Assembly: GCF_000005825.2 (NCBI RefSeq)
Contig: NC_013791.2
Span: 2,232,001 to 2,296,000, forward strand
Direction: 5' to 3'
Length of the DNA stretch: 64,000 bases
Source: Alkalihalophilus pseudofirmus OF4
Lineage (GTDB): Bacteria; Bacillota; Bacilli; Bacillales; Bacillaceae_D
The notes under the pieces were generated by a model. It was not told the DNA's origin. It saw nothing but the letters and a program-made list of their open reading frames with translations, and searched no databases. Below are positions 26,231-35,815 of the stretch, piece after piece. Within the stretch, counting starts at the first letter, position 1. Each line of letters begins with the position of its first letter. Made by a program: the position numbers and the translations under genes.

Positions 26231-28597
26231 TTATGATGTAGCATCTATATCTTCATTTTCCACTTTAGAAACAAGAACTTCTCTTGGTTTGCTTCCTTCA
26301 TAAGGACCGACTATACCCCTTACTTCCATTTCATCAATTAAACGTGCTGCACGTGTGTATCCGATACGAAAACGCCGTTGAAGCATAGAGACTGAGGCGG
26401 TCTCCATTTCTGTTACTAATTGTACCGCATCATCATATAACTCGTCCTCTGCTTTTTCTTTCACTTCTGGCGCATCTGTTGGTGTCATCTCTTCTTGGTA
26501 CTGTGCTTTTTGTTGTGATATGACAAAATCAACGACTTCTTCCACTTCACCATCCGATAAGAATGCTCCTTGGATCCGTGTCGGTTTAGTGGCTCCCATT
26601 GGCAGATACAGCATGTCTCCTCGGCCTAACAATTTCTCCGCTCCACCTGAGTCTAGTATGGTTCTTGAATCCGTTTGCGAGGAAACGCCAAAAGCTATTC
26701 TTGATGGAATATTCGCTTTGATCACACCGGTAATAACATCTACAGATGGTCTTTGTGTCGCAATAATCATATGAATACCTGCTGCCCGCGCCATTTGCGC
26801 AAGTCTTGCTATGGAATCTTCTACATCACCAGAAGCAACCATCATTAAGTCTGCCAGCTCATCTACGATCACAACAATATAAGGCAGTGTCGGCTGCTTT
26901 GCATCCTCTAGTTTATTTTGCTTATTGATCAATTCATTATAACCTTCAATGTTCCTTGTTCCCGTATGAGAAAACAGGTCATACCTTCTTTCCATTTCAG
27001 CGACCACTTTTTTTAACGCCTGTGAAGCTTTTTTAGCCTCTGTTACAACAGGTGTTAAAAGATGGGGAATTCCATTGTACATATTAAGCTCAACCATTTT
27101 AGGATCAATCATCATCAGCTTTACTTCGTGAGGTTTTGCTTTCATGAGTATACTAGTAATAATACCATTAATACACACACTCTTTCCGCTGCCTGTCGCT
27201 CCGGCAACGAGAAGATGGGGCATTTTATTTAAAGGAGCGAGTACAGGCTCTCCTGATATATCCCGACCTAGTCCGACTGCTAGTACATTTTCATCCTTTT
27301 TTGCTTTCTCTGAATCAAGCACTTCCCTTAACGTCACAATGGCTACTTCCTGATTAGGAACCTCAATCCCAATCGCAGATTTACCTGGAATAGGTGCCTC
27401 CATCCGAATATCTTTTGCTGCTAAAGCAAGAGCTAAGTCATCTGCTAGGTTTACAATTTTACTTACTTTGACTCCAACACTTGGGTGGACTTCATATTTG
27501 GTAACAGCTGGACCTAAGTGAACTTTTGATACTTTGGCCTTAACACCAAAACTCTCAAGAGTCTGCTCAAGCTTTCTTGCATTCGATGCCAGCTGTCTTT
27601 TCTCATTATATTGCCCAGTTTTATGCGGAAGTTTTAGAACATCAAGCGCTGGAAGCTTGTAGGATTCATTTTCTTTGGCTGCTGTGACAAGCGGAACCGT
27701 CACCTCGTCCTGATCTTCTACTTTTCCCTCTGTTTTTTCCGCTTTCTGCTTTACCTGTGGCTTTTTCTCCTGTTCATCATCCGATTGTTGTCTTTGCGTC
27801 CTTTCTTCTTGATAAGCTTTTTGAGTAAAGTCAACAATTTCAGGTTCAACTTCTTCTTCAGGCTCAATCATTATATCGTCTAAAGAGTCTTCTTCTTTTT
27901 GTTTTTGACGCTGTTTTTTGCGTTCTTCGTAAGCTTGTTTTTCATCTGTTACTTTTTGCTTTGTTTTTTCTTTCATGCTTTTAACTTCATCTACAAGAGA
28001 GAGAATCGTATCTGCTATGAAGACGTAGCCTTTTTTAAATACTTTACTTAATAATTCAGATAATGAACGGCCTGTTAATAAAATAATTCCAATAATAAAT
28101 AAAATAAAACATAGAAAATATGTACCTGCCTCAGCAAATAAAAAATGACTGATTGCAAAAGCAATAGAGCCTATCATCCCGCCTCCAAGATCTGTTGGCG
28201 GCACCTCTCCTCTCATCTCCATCCAAAACAACGTCCAGGTATTACGAATGACAGATTGGTCTGTAAACCCTTCTCGGTTATTTAAATGATGAAATAACCC
28301 TACATGGCTGAATAAAGTTAAAGAGAGTATCATCACATAAAATCCAGCCATTCTTCTTGACCAAAAAGAAGGCAGCTGTCTTTTAATCATTATGTACAGG
28401 GCTACCACTAATAATCCAACTGCAAGCACTGCAAACCATTGTCCTAAGAAAAAACGAAACAGTCTCACAAATGTTTCCCCAACTGTTCCTAACCTTGCCA
28501 ATGTTACGACGGCAATGACTAATAATCCGAGTCCAATTAATTCGTATGTAAGCTGTGACTTCCACTCGGTCTTTTTTTTCTTTTTTCGTCTTGCCAT
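26231..28597 (-). CDS. spoIIIE: DNA translocase SpoIIIE (FtsK family)
   Basis: SpoIIIE pumps the chromosome into the forespore through the polar septum. The 788-residue protein has four N-terminal transmembrane segments (within about residues 15-185), a charged linker rich in Glu, Lys and Gln (about 200-310), the motor with Walker [10 protein letters not shown] near residue 465 and Walker [13 protein letters not shown], and a C-terminal winged-helix gamma domain ([18 protein letters not shown]) that reads SRS sequences. A good AAAGAGGTGA site precedes the ATG. A terminator separates it from tepA-ylzJ upstream. Confidence 0.96.
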   Translation of the reverse strand: MARRKKKKKTEWKSQLTYELIGLGLLVIAVVTLARLGTVGETFVRLFRFFLGQWFAVLAVGLLVVALYIMIKRQLPSFWSRRMAGFYVMILSLTLFSHVGLFHHLNNREGFTDQSVIRNTWTLFWMEMRGEVPPTDLGGGMIGSIAFAISHFLFAEAGTYFLCFILFIIGIILLTGRSLSELLSKVFKKGYVFIADTILSLVDEVKSMKEKTKQKVTDEKQAYEERKKQRQKQKEEDSLDDIMIEPEEEVEPEIVDFTQKAYQEERTQRQQSDDEQEKKPQVKQKAEKTEGKVEDQDEVTVPLVTAAKENESYKLPALDVLKLPHKTGQYNEKRQLASNARKLEQTLESFGVKAKVSKVHLGPAVTKYEVHPSVGVKVSKIVNLADDLALALAAKDIRMEAPIPGKSAIGIEVPNQEVAIVTLREVLDSEKAKKDENVLAVGLGRDISGEPVLAPLNKMPHLLVAGATGSGKSVCINGIITSILMKAKPHEVKLMMIDPKMVELNMYNGIPHLLTPVVTEAKKASQALKKVVAEMERRYDLFSHTGTRNIEGYNELINKQNKLEDAKQPTLPYIVVIVDELADLMMVASGDVEDSIARLAQMARAAGIHMIIATQRPSVDVITGVIKANIPSRIAFGVSSQTDSRTILDSGGAEKLLGRGDMLYLPMGATKPTRIQGAFLSDGEVEEVVDFVISQQKAQYQEEMTPTDAPEVKEKAEDELYDDAVQLVTEMETASVSMLQRRFRIGYTRAARLIDEMEVRGIVGPYEGSKPREVLVSKVENEDIDATS

Positions 28598-28636
28598 CTA
28601 TCTCACCTCTTTAGCATTGTTACATGTGATAAGCAT

Positions 28637-28667
28637 AGAGAAGAAGCAGCCAAAATTGGCTGCTTCG
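28637..28667 (-). terminator. Terminator after ylzJ
   Basis: A 12-base-pair perfect stem, GAAGCAGCCAAA/TTTGGCTGCTTC (28643-28666 as a continuous palindrome), is followed on the minus strand by TTCTC. It lies between ylzJ and spoIIIE. Confidence 0.75.
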
Positions 28668-28716
28668 ACCATGCTTGGATTAAATTAATTATAGCATAAT
28701 AAAGGTTAGCGCTACA

Positions 28717-28941
28717 TCAATAAAATTGAGGTTTTGCTTGAATGATCGTCCCTGGAGATAAGTTAGGATTCAAGTAATTCATCGCATTTCCGCTTATAAG
28801 TCTTACCACTTTATATTGGCTTGCATTAATTTGTTCAACAATCAGCTGTCCTTCTGCACAATTCACCACTTGCTGTGTCGCATAACTATGTTCTTCTTCA
28901 GGGAAAATCTGTTCTCTTGGCATCATGGTGTATAAAATCAT
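28717..28941 (-). CDS. ylzJ: YlzJ-like protein
   Basis: A 74-residue protein of the YlzJ family. Start [16 protein letters not shown], central [15 protein letters not shown]-terminal block [13 protein letters not shown]. It has no known function. It overlaps the end of tepA by 4 bases (ATGA), so it is translationally coupled to it, as in other bacilli. No domain beyond the family itself can be seen. Confidence 0.87.
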   Translation of the reverse strand: MILYTMMPREQIFPEEEHSYATQQVVNCAEGQLIVEQINASQYKVVRLISGNAMNYLNPNLSPGTIIQAKPQFY

Positions 28942-29687
28942 TGCACCATATCTCCTTTTTCTTTTACCGGTTTATTCGCATCGATTAACTCATTTAATTT
29001 TTTAAGTGCACTGCCAATTCCACCTACTTCATCAATCAACCCATACTCAACAGCATCGGTGCCGACTACATTTGTCCCAATATCACGAGTAAGGTTTCCT
29101 TTAGACAGCATTAATTCTTTAAACTTTTCTTCTGAGATTCCTGACTGCTGTGTAACAAAACTAATGACACGTTCCTGCATTTTATCAAGGTATTCGAACG
29201 TTTGTGGTACACCAATCACAAGACCTGTCAGCCTGACCGGGTGAATCGTCATCGTTGCTGTTTTTGCAATGAATGAATAGTTTGCTGCTACGGCAATGGG
29301 TACACCGATGGAATGTCCTCCTCCAAGTACTAATGTGACACTCGGTTTAGACATGGATGCAACCATTTCAGAAATTGCTAAGCCTGCTTCTACATCTCCG
29401 CCCACCGTATTTAATATTAATAATAGTCCTTCTATTTTAGGGTTCTGCTCAACTGCTACAAGCTGAGGGATAATATGTTCATACTTTGTTGTTTTGTTTT
29501 GAGGAGGCAGCTGCATATGGCCTTCTATTTGTCCAATAATGGTCATGCAATGGATATTTGAAGCATCCATATCAGGGACATTTGTTTGTCCTAATTCTTG
29601 AATCTTCTCTAAGATGCCTGACCCCTTTTGTTCTTTTTGAGGCTGCTGCGGCGCTTGCGGCTGATCTTCTTGATAAAAATCCGACAT
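28938..29687 (-). CDS. tepA: ClpP-like protease TepA (YmfB)
   Basis: A 249-residue protein of the ClpP/SppA-like fold. The catalytic-type serine is in [11 protein letters not shown] (about residue 126) and the histidine in TIHPV (about residue 146). An N-terminal Gln/Pro-rich tail of about 40 residues is not part of the fold. B. subtilis TepA has been linked to protein translocation and degradation of spore proteins. AAGGAGGAAA precedes the ATG. It forms a two-gene unit with ylzJ. The RNase J gene upstream has its own terminator. Confidence 0.92.
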   Translation of the reverse strand: MSDFYQEDQPQAPQQPQKEQKGSGILEKIQELGQTNVPDMDASNIHCMTIIGQIEGHMQLPPQNKTTKYEHIIPQLVAVEQNPKIEGLLLILNTVGGDVEAGLAISEMVASMSKPSVTLVLGGGHSIGVPIAVAANYSFIAKTATMTIHPVRLTGLVIGVPQTFEYLDKMQERVISFVTQQSGISEEKFKELMLSKGNLTRDIGTNVVGTDAVEYGLIDEVGGIGSALKKLNELIDANKPVKEKGDMVQ

Positions 29688-29758
29688 GATTATTTTCCTC
29701 CTTCATTGTTATGTAATCGTAGTATGAGCGTGATGAAGGAAAATCATTCTTATCCATA

Positions 29759-29790
29759 CAAAAAGGCATGTCTTATGCGACATGCCTTTC
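29759..29790 (-). terminator. Intrinsic terminator after the RNase J gene
   Basis: AAAGGCATGTC and GACATGCCTTT form an 11-base-pair stem with a 6-base loop, followed by TTTTTG on the minus strand, just after the RNase J stop. Confidence 0.88.
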
Positions 29791-29794
29791 CCCA

Positions 29795-31462
29795 TTATAC
29801 CTCCATAATAATTGGAAGTATCATTGGTCTTCGTTTCGTTTGTTCGAACAAATAACGGCTTAACCCTTCACGAACATTACTCTTAAGTGAAGACCATTCA
29901 TTAACGTTCTCAGTTACACATTTCTTTAAAATATTGCTTACAAGCTCATTTGAATCTTCAAGAAGTTTCTCTGATTCACGTACATACACAAATCCGCGAG
30001 AAATAATGTTTGGACCTGAAACTATCTCACCGGTTTTCTTATTTAACGTAACAACGACTACCAGAATACCGTCTTTTGATAAGAGGCGGCGATCGCGTAA
30101 TACAATATTACCTACATCTCCTACACCTAAGCCATCGATTAAAACATTTCCAGAAGGTACTTTGCCTCCCCTTCTAGCTTGTCCTTTTGTAAACTCAATG
30201 ACTTCTCCCTTATCAACAAGATAGATATGTTCTTCTTTAACCCCAACTTCAACAGCTAGAGCACGGTGCGCATGCTGCATGCGGAATTCCCCATGAACAG
30301 GAACGAAGAACTTAGGTTTCATTAAGTTGAGCATCAGCTTTAACTCTTCTTGACTACCGTGGCCTGAAGCATGCACTTTTGTTTGGCCATATACGACATC
30401 TGCTCCAATGCGGTGCAATTTATCGATAATACCTGAAACAGATTGTTCATTACCAGGGATAGCCGATGCAGCGATAATAACGGTATCATGTTCTGTAATC
30501 GTTATTTGACGGTGTGCACCTTTAGCCATTCTTGTTAACGCACTCATCGGCTCGCCTTGACTGCCTGTTGTTAATATTGCTAATTGATGATCTTTGTATT
30601 TATTCACTTCATCAATCTCAATAAGGAGGTTATCTGGCATTTCTAAATAACCTAATTTTGAAGCAATGGATAACACACGAACCATGCTTTTACCGACGAC
30701 AGCTAATTTGCGGTTCGCTTTAACAGCTGCATGAATAACTTGCTGAATTCGGTGAACATTTGAAGCAAAGGTGGTCACTATTATACGGCCATCTGTATGT
30801 TCAAATACTTCTGCAATTCCTTGTCCAACTTCAGTTTCAGATTTTGTCGTTCCAGGGCGCTCTGCATTCGTACTATCAGACATCAAGCAAAGAACTCCTT
30901 TAGATCCTATGGCAGCCATCTTACCGATATCTGCTTGTTTTCCATCTACCGGAGTTTGATCAAATTTAAAATCTCCCGTATGTACGACCGCTCCTTGCGA
31001 CGTTTCAACACATACACCAACCGAATCAGGAATACTGTGGTTCACTCGGAAAAACGAGACATTGGTTGAACCAACCTTGATTCTTGAATTTGAATCAATT
31101 AATTTTAATGTCGTTTGACGGTGTATTCCCGCTTCTTTTAACTTTTCTTCCACTAACCCTAGAGTAAGTTTTGTCCCGTAAACTGGAACATTAATTTTCT
31201 TTAATACATAACTTAAACCGCCGATATGATCCTCATGACCATGAGTTAAAATAATTCCTCTAACACGGTCTTTTTGTTCGACCAAATAAGATACATCAGG
31301 AATGACAATGTCTACTCCCAACATATCATCATCTGGAAACATTAATCCTGCATCAACGACGATAATATCGTCGTCTACTTCTATTCCGTACATATTTTTG
31401 CCGATTTCTCCGACTCCACCTAAGGCAAAAACACGTACTTTCTCTGTCTGTTGCTTTGACAC
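29795..31462 (-). CDS. rnjB: Ribonuclease J (rnjB position)
   Basis: A 555-residue metallo-beta-lactamase/beta-CASP nuclease that degrades and matures RNA. The zinc motif is intact, H74-G-H76-E-D78-H79, with later ligands in VHTGDFKFD and the beta-CASP region MSDSTNAERPG, plus SGHGSQEE and a C-terminal domain ending RPMILPIIMEV. The location before tepA is that of B. subtilis rnjB (RNase J2), but the J2 of that species has a degenerate motif (HGHDEN as remembered), so this copy should be fully active. GTG start with AGGAGG 8 bases upstream. Confidence 0.92.
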   Translation of the reverse strand: MSKQQTEKVRVFALGGVGEIGKNMYGIEVDDDIIVVDAGLMFPDDDMLGVDIVIPDVSYLVEQKDRVRGIILTHGHEDHIGGLSYVLKKINVPVYGTKLTLGLVEEKLKEAGIHRQTTLKLIDSNSRIKVGSTNVSFFRVNHSIPDSVGVCVETSQGAVVHTGDFKFDQTPVDGKQADIGKMAAIGSKGVLCLMSDSTNAERPGTTKSETEVGQGIAEVFEHTDGRIIVTTFASNVHRIQQVIHAAVKANRKLAVVGKSMVRVLSIASKLGYLEMPDNLLIEIDEVNKYKDHQLAILTTGSQGEPMSALTRMAKGAHRQITITEHDTVIIAASAIPGNEQSVSGIIDKLHRIGADVVYGQTKVHASGHGSQEELKLMLNLMKPKFFVPVHGEFRMQHAHRALAVEVGVKEEHIYLVDKGEVIEFTKGQARRGGKVPSGNVLIDGLGVGDVGNIVLRDRRLLSKDGILVVVVTLNKKTGEIVSGPNIISRGFVYVRESEKLLEDSNELVSNILKKCVTENVNEWSSLKSNVREGLSRYLFEQTKRRPMILPIIMEV

Positions 31463-31778
31463 TTGGCGTTCCTCCTAAACAATAAAATAAACGATATATG
31501 CATTAAGAAAGGAATCTCATCTGCATAAAACAAGCAAATAAATTCTTTCTAATACGCTATTAATATAATGATTTCACTTTAACTAATGGTTGGAATTAAC
31601 ATGAGCTCTGTGCTGTGAGCCACTCTAACCCTTTAACATAATTGGTTCCGAATACAGAAAAAAGCATATATTTAATCTTGTGCTCTTAACAACCCGTACG
31701 AATCACTTGAAATCAGTATACCTTATTCATGAAATGAAACACAAGACTGAACTTCCTTTACTACCAAAATCATGTAAT
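31463..31778 (-). other. Leader and intergenic region between dapA and the RNase J gene
   Basis: About 315 bases that do not code for a recognised protein. After the dapA terminator there is a plausible SigA promoter (31715-31744), which would give an RNase J leader of about 245 bases. RNase genes are often autoregulated through long leaders, so this leader may matter. I see no known riboswitch motif. Confidence 0.5.
31715..31744 (-). promoter_or_regulatory. Putative SigA promoter for the RNase J gene
   Basis: On the minus strand TTGTGT (-35) is separated by 18 bases from TATACT (-10). Confidence 0.45.
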
Positions 31779-31807
31779 AAAAAAAGCCTAACCTTAAAGG
31801 TTAGACT
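31779..31807 (-). terminator. Intrinsic terminator after dapA
   Basis: AGTCTAACCTT and AAGGTTAGGCT form a stem with a single-base loop, followed by TTTTTTTATT on the minus strand. It starts within the dapA stop region and closes the asd-dapG-dapA transcript. Confidence 0.88.
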
Positions 31808-32669
31808 CTTCAATCGTTGTTTTTACAAAGTACTGTTCTTGCGCTGTCAGAGGAACCAAAGGAAGTCTCACGCCGCCTGTATCCAATCCGCATACTTGTA
31901 AAGCATATTTTACACAAGTTGGATTTGGCGCATGAAACATGGCTTTCATTACAGGTAAAAGTTTTCGGTGAATATCACCTGCTTTTACTACATCCCCAGC
32001 TATAAATGATTGAATCATTTGCTGCATTTGTTTACCAGCCACGTGAGAAACAACCGAGACGATCCCGTCAGCGCCGATGGCTAATGCAGGAATCGTAAGT
32101 GAATCATCGCCGCTGTAAACAAAGAAATCCTCAGCCGTTCCTTCGATAATAGCGGCCATTTGCTCCAAGTCGCCACTCGCTTCTTTTACTGCTGTAATGT
32201 TCTCTATTTCTGATAGCCTAATTACGGTTTCAGCTTCTAAATTGACAGAGGTTCTCCCTGGCACATTATAGAGCATAACAGGCAGTTTTGTAGATGCGGC
32301 CACAGCATGAAAATGATCATACAATCCTTGCTGTGAAGGCTTATTATAGTATGGTGTTACAAGCATAACACCATCCACGCCGGCCTCAGCTGCTTCTTTT
32401 GTTAATCTAATTGTTTGACCTGTGTTGTTGCTGCCAGTTCCAGCAATAACAGCGGCTCTTTTATTTACGTGTTTCACAGCCAATTGAAACAACGAAATTT
32501 TTTCTTCTTCTGTAAGCGTAGGGGATTCGCCAGTAGTACCAGCAATCACCAACGCATCTGTCCCACGGTCAAGCAAATAATCAATCAGCTTTCGTGTTTT
32601 ATCAAAATCAACATTGCCTAACGAATCAAACGGAGTTACCATAGCCGTCCAAACATGGCCAAAATCCAT
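31794..32669 (-). CDS. dapA: 4-hydroxy-tetrahydrodipicolinate synthase
   Basis: DapA condenses pyruvate with aspartate semialdehyde, the first committed step to diaminopimelate, lysine and dipicolinate. The 291-residue protein has GTTGESPTL (near 42), LYNVPGRT with the catalytic Tyr (near 133) and the Schiff-base Lys in AVKEASGD (near 160). A TTG opens a longer frame at 32678, but it directly follows the AAGGAG site, and the ATG at 32669 is 9 bases from that site. The gene follows dapG by about 40 bases, and together with asd the three genes deliver substrate to DpaA/DpaB. Confidence 0.97.
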   Translation of the reverse strand: MDFGHVWTAMVTPFDSLGNVDFDKTRKLIDYLLDRGTDALVIAGTTGESPTLTEEEKISLFQLAVKHVNKRAAVIAGTGSNNTGQTIRLTKEAAEAGVDGVMLVTPYYNKPSQQGLYDHFHAVAASTKLPVMLYNVPGRTSVNLEAETVIRLSEIENITAVKEASGDLEQMAAIIEGTAEDFFVYSGDDSLTIPALAIGADGIVSVVSHVAGKQMQQMIQSFIAGDVVKAGDIHRKLLPVMKAMFHAPNPTCVKYALQVCGLDTGGVRLPLVPLTAQEQYFVKTTIEESNL

Positions 32670-32708
32670 AATGCCCAACTCCTTACAAGAGCAATTCTAG
32701 CTGACCCA

Positions 32709-33935
32709 TTACAGTTGCTTATTCCCTGCTTCTTCTAAATGGAACATGTAATGTAGTGCATTAACCGCTTTTTTCATATCTTCTTCTTTGACGAGTATCC
32801 AGATCGTTGTATGAGAGTCGGCCGATTGCAGTATTTGGATGTTTTCACGCGACAAGGCTCCAACAATTTTAGCCGTTACCCCAGGCACGCCGCTCATTCC
32901 TGCACCTACCGCAGAAACTTTTGCACAATGCCTTTGAACTTCGGGCTCATATCCCATTTCTTTTAAAATTAACAGAGCACGGTCAGCTACTTCATCAGAC
33001 ACTGTGTAGACGACCCCTCTTGGATTAATATTAATAAAATCAACACTGATCTTCTCATTGGCCATAGCCTTAAATACTTTCTCTTGAAGATCAAACTGCC
33101 CATCTTTAGCCAGCACTTTAATTTGCGTGATGTTTGACAGATGAGCAATCCCCGTTATCGTTCTGTCTTGAACATCCTGTGCTGCCTTATCGGAAAGCAT
33201 AGATGTAACAAGCGTACCTCGGCTTTGTGAATGGGTAGAACGTATATGAATAGGGATTTTAGCCTGCATGGCAATTTCTACTGCACGCGGATGAATCACT
33301 TTTGCCCCTTGATACGCCATATTACAGATTTCATTGTAAGTCATCGTATCAAGCGCTCTTGCATCTGAGACAATCCTCGGATCTGCTGTCATGACCCCTT
33401 CAACGTCTGTGAAAATATCGACCCATTCAGCTCCTACTGCAGCTCCAAGAGCAGTGGCAGACGTATCACTTCCACCACGCCCTAGTGTCGTAATTTCCCC
33501 TGTTTTAGATTGACCCTGGAATCCAGCAACAACCACTACATCCTTCGTTTCTAAAAGCTTCTTAAGGTGATCCGAACGCATTTCAAGGATTTTAGCACTT
33601 GTAAAATCATCATTTGTTCTAAAGCCAGCCTGAGCACCTGTTAAGGCCATTGCGTTAGCACCAAGCTCATTGATCAGCTCTGTGAATACGACAGATGAAA
33701 TGACTTCCCCGCATGAAACTAGAAGGTCCTGTTCCCGTTTTGATATATGGTTAGAATCAACCAGCCCAAGAAGAGTATCTGTTGCATAAGGTTCACCTTT
33801 TCGTCCCATAGCAGATACTACAACAATCACTTTGTAGCCTTCCTGAACAGATTTCAACACATGCTGCGCTGCTTTTTTTCGAACCTCCTCATCTCTAACA
33901 GAGGTTCCTCCAAATTTTTGAACGATAATCTTCAT
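32709..33935 (-). CDS. dapG: Aspartate kinase (DapG-type)
   Basis: Phosphorylates aspartate at the entry to the lysine, threonine, methionine and DAP pathways. The 408-residue protein begins with the kinase motif VQKFGGTSV, has TTLGRGGSDTSA near residue 150, and ends with tandem ACT domains from about residue 265 (ITQIKVLAKDG, ISVDFIN, and a second with VGAGMSGVPGV). In B. subtilis DapG is feedback-inhibited by diaminopimelate and is cotranscribed with asd. The position downstream of asd with a 15-base gap matches. AGGTGG precedes the ATG. Confidence 0.95.
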   Translation of the reverse strand: MKIIVQKFGGTSVRDEEVRKKAAQHVLKSVQEGYKVIVVVSAMGRKGEPYATDTLLGLVDSNHISKREQDLLVSCGEVISSVVFTELINELGANAMALTGAQAGFRTNDDFTSAKILEMRSDHLKKLLETKDVVVVAGFQGQSKTGEITTLGRGGSDTSATALGAAVGAEWVDIFTDVEGVMTADPRIVSDARALDTMTYNEICNMAYQGAKVIHPRAVEIAMQAKIPIHIRSTHSQSRGTLVTSMLSDKAAQDVQDRTITGIAHLSNITQIKVLAKDGQFDLQEKVFKAMANEKISVDFININPRGVVYTVSDEVADRALLILKEMGYEPEVQRHCAKVSAVGAGMSGVPGVTAKIVGALSRENIQILQSADSHTTIWILVKEEDMKKAVNALHYMFHLEEAGNKQL

Positions 33936-33950
33936 AAGCCACCTACTCTT

Positions 33951-34997
33951 CTACGATAACAGTTGTAATTTTACTAAGCTCTCAGCAATTTGAACTGAAT
34001 TCCATGCAGCACCTTTAATAAGGTTATCTGAAACAACCCACATGTGGTAACCATTATCACGATCAAGATCGCGACGGATACGGCCGACAAATACATCTTC
34101 CCTGCCGACACAATCAGCAGCCATCGGATAGACTTGATTTGCTGGATCATCTTGAAGGGTAACACCTGGAGCTGTTTTTAATAATTCCTTTAACTCCTCT
34201 ACAGTTGCGCCGCTTTTTTCTGTCTCAATGTATACAGATTCAGAATGTCCTGTTTCAATCGGAAGACGTACACAAGTAGCCGCAACCTCTAGCGATTCCA
34301 TATGCATAATTTTCTTTGTTTCATTAATCATTTTCATTTCTTCAAATGTATAACCATTCTCTTGGAATAAATCAATTTGCGGAACAGCGTTAAATGCAAT
34401 TTGATAATGCTTTTTGTCTCCGCCAACCGGAAGAATTTCAGGAGTGAATTCTTCCCCATTTAAAATAGATTGAGTTTGGCTCTTCATTTCTTCAATAGCT
34501 TCAAGCCCTGCCCCAGATACCGCTTGATAAGTAGACACAACCACTTTTGTTAAGCCATACTGTTTACGGATCGGCTCAAGCGCTACAACCATTTGAATGG
34601 TAGAGCAGTTAGGGTTGGCAATAATTCCGTTGTGATTACGAAGATCTTCTTCATTCACTTCAGGCACAACAAGCGGAACATCGGCATCCATTCTAAATGC
34701 ACTTGTATTGTCAACAACAATAGCACCACGCTTTACGGCTTCTGGTGCGAGTGCTTTTGATACAGACCCTCCAGCACTAAATAGAGCAACGTGAACTCCT
34801 TCAAAAGATTCCGGAGTAGCCTCTTCTACGATATATGTTTCACCTTTAAAAGTGATTTCTTTACCAGCTGAACGCTTGGATGAAAGTAAAGTTAATTTCC
34901 CAATTGGAAAATTGCGCTCCTCTAATGTTTTTAGCATTTGTTGTCCGACCGCACCTGTTGCACCTACAACAGCTACATGATAGTTTGATGTTGTCAT
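33951..34997 (-). CDS. asd: Aspartate-semialdehyde dehydrogenase
   Basis: Reduces aspartyl phosphate to aspartate semialdehyde with NADPH. The 348-residue protein starts with a Rossmann motif ([13 protein letters not shown]), has the active-site Cys in NPNCSTIQ (near residue 128) and the acyl-binding/catalytic His in ETGHSE near residue 240. The ATG at 34997 is chosen over 35024 because GGAAGGGG lies 9 bases before it. An extended -10 SigA promoter lies upstream, so asd-dapG-dapA can be made during growth independently of the sporulation genes dpaA-dpaB. Confidence 0.96.
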   Translation of the reverse strand: MTTSNYHVAVVGATGAVGQQMLKTLEERNFPIGKLTLLSSKRSAGKEITFKGETYIVEEATPESFEGVHVALFSAGGSVSKALAPEAVKRGAIVVDNTSAFRMDADVPLVVPEVNEEDLRNHNGIIANPNCSTIQMVVALEPIRKQYGLTKVVVSTYQAVSGAGLEAIEEMKSQTQSILNGEEFTPEILPVGGDKKHYQIAFNAVPQIDLFQENGYTFEEMKMINETKKIMHMESLEVAATCVRLPIETGHSESVYIETEKSGATVEELKELLKTAPGVTLQDDPANQVYPMAADCVGREDVFVGRIRRDLDRDNGYHMWVVSDNLIKGAAWNSVQIAESLVKLQLLS

Positions 34998-35063
34998 TTG
35001 TGTAGTTCCCCTTCCTGCGTTCATAAGTTTAATAGATTACGTTATCTTGACGCGATTGAACTG

Positions 35064-35095
35064 ATTATAGCACAATAAATTCAACTTTTCGTCAA
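35064..35095 (-). promoter_or_regulatory. Extended -10 SigA promoter for asd-dapG-dapA
   Basis: On the minus strand TGCTATAAT is a perfect extended -10. A TTGACG lies 20 bases upstream, longer than optimal but tolerable with an extended -10. The leader is only about 60 bases, too short for a lysine riboswitch. Confidence 0.6.
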
Positions 35096-35150
35096 TTTCC
35101 TCTATTAAACTTTAAGGGAAATCATTCATTTGTGCAACTTCGTCTAATCG

Positions 35151-35744
35151 CTAATCTTTGAATTTTTCTACCAGCACAGGCTGATACTGTACGCCAGCTA
35201 AGGCAGACTCCACTGTATCCACTAATGCTTCCATTCTAGCAACAAGCGAGTTAGGTTTTTTAACAGGATCGTCCTGCCCGAATGGAATAAAGTAAATATT
35301 TTTCGTGGCCATTAAACGCATGATATTTACACCGTTAAGTCCGAGGGCATCATTTGTTGATATGCCAAGAACAACAGGGTTTCCATTTCTAAGTGTTGCT
35401 TTAGCTCCCATTAATACAGGGGAATCTGTTAATGCATTAGCAAACTTACTCGTTGAATTACCTGTAATAGGTGCGACAACCATACAATCAAGCGGAGTTT
35501 TCGGACCAAATGGTTCCGCCTTTACTATTGAATTAACAATCGGTTCTGAAGTGATTTCTTTAATTTTGGTTAACCAGTCTGCACTGTCCCCAAATTTCGT
35601 ATCAGTAGATTCGACTGTATATGTGACAAAAGGTGTTACTTTTGCCCCTAGGTCTACCAGCTTTTGCATTTCTGGCAGTACAGCATCATACGTACAATGA
35701 GATCCTGTTAAACCAAATCCTATATGCTTTCCTTTTAAAGACAT
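35151..35744 (-). CDS. dpaB: Dipicolinate synthase subunit B
   Basis: DpaB (SpoVFB) is the flavoprotein-like subunit of the enzyme that oxidises dihydrodipicolinate to dipicolinic acid in the mother cell, for export into the spore core. The 197-residue protein has GFGLTGSHCTYD near residue 9 and the phosphopantothenoylcysteine-decarboxylase-like segments VAPITGNSTSKFANAL and KNIYFIPFGQDDP. AGGAGGG lies 5-6 bases before the ATG at 35744, so the longer frame to 35768 is not used. It follows dpaA by about 70 bases. Confidence 0.95.
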   Translation of the reverse strand: MSLKGKHIGFGLTGSHCTYDAVLPEMQKLVDLGAKVTPFVTYTVESTDTKFGDSADWLTKIKEITSEPIVNSIVKAEPFGPKTPLDCMVVAPITGNSTSKFANALTDSPVLMGAKATLRNGNPVVLGISTNDALGLNGVNIMRLMATKNIYFIPFGQDDPVKKPNSLVARMEALVDTVESALAGVQYQPVLVEKFKD

Positions 35745-35815
35745 ATGAACCCTCCTCAACAATTTCAAAAAGCTTCGGGATGTTTTCTTAAATAGGTGAA
35801 CCTTCTTCTGTTTTA

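Noticed and set aside
35025-35150. Lysine riboswitch before asd
   Set aside because: The leader after the extended -10 promoter is only about 60 bases and shows no L-box elements.
35305-35700. A 131-codon plus-strand open frame opposite dpaB
   Set aside because: Antisense shadow of a conserved gene, with no family pattern.
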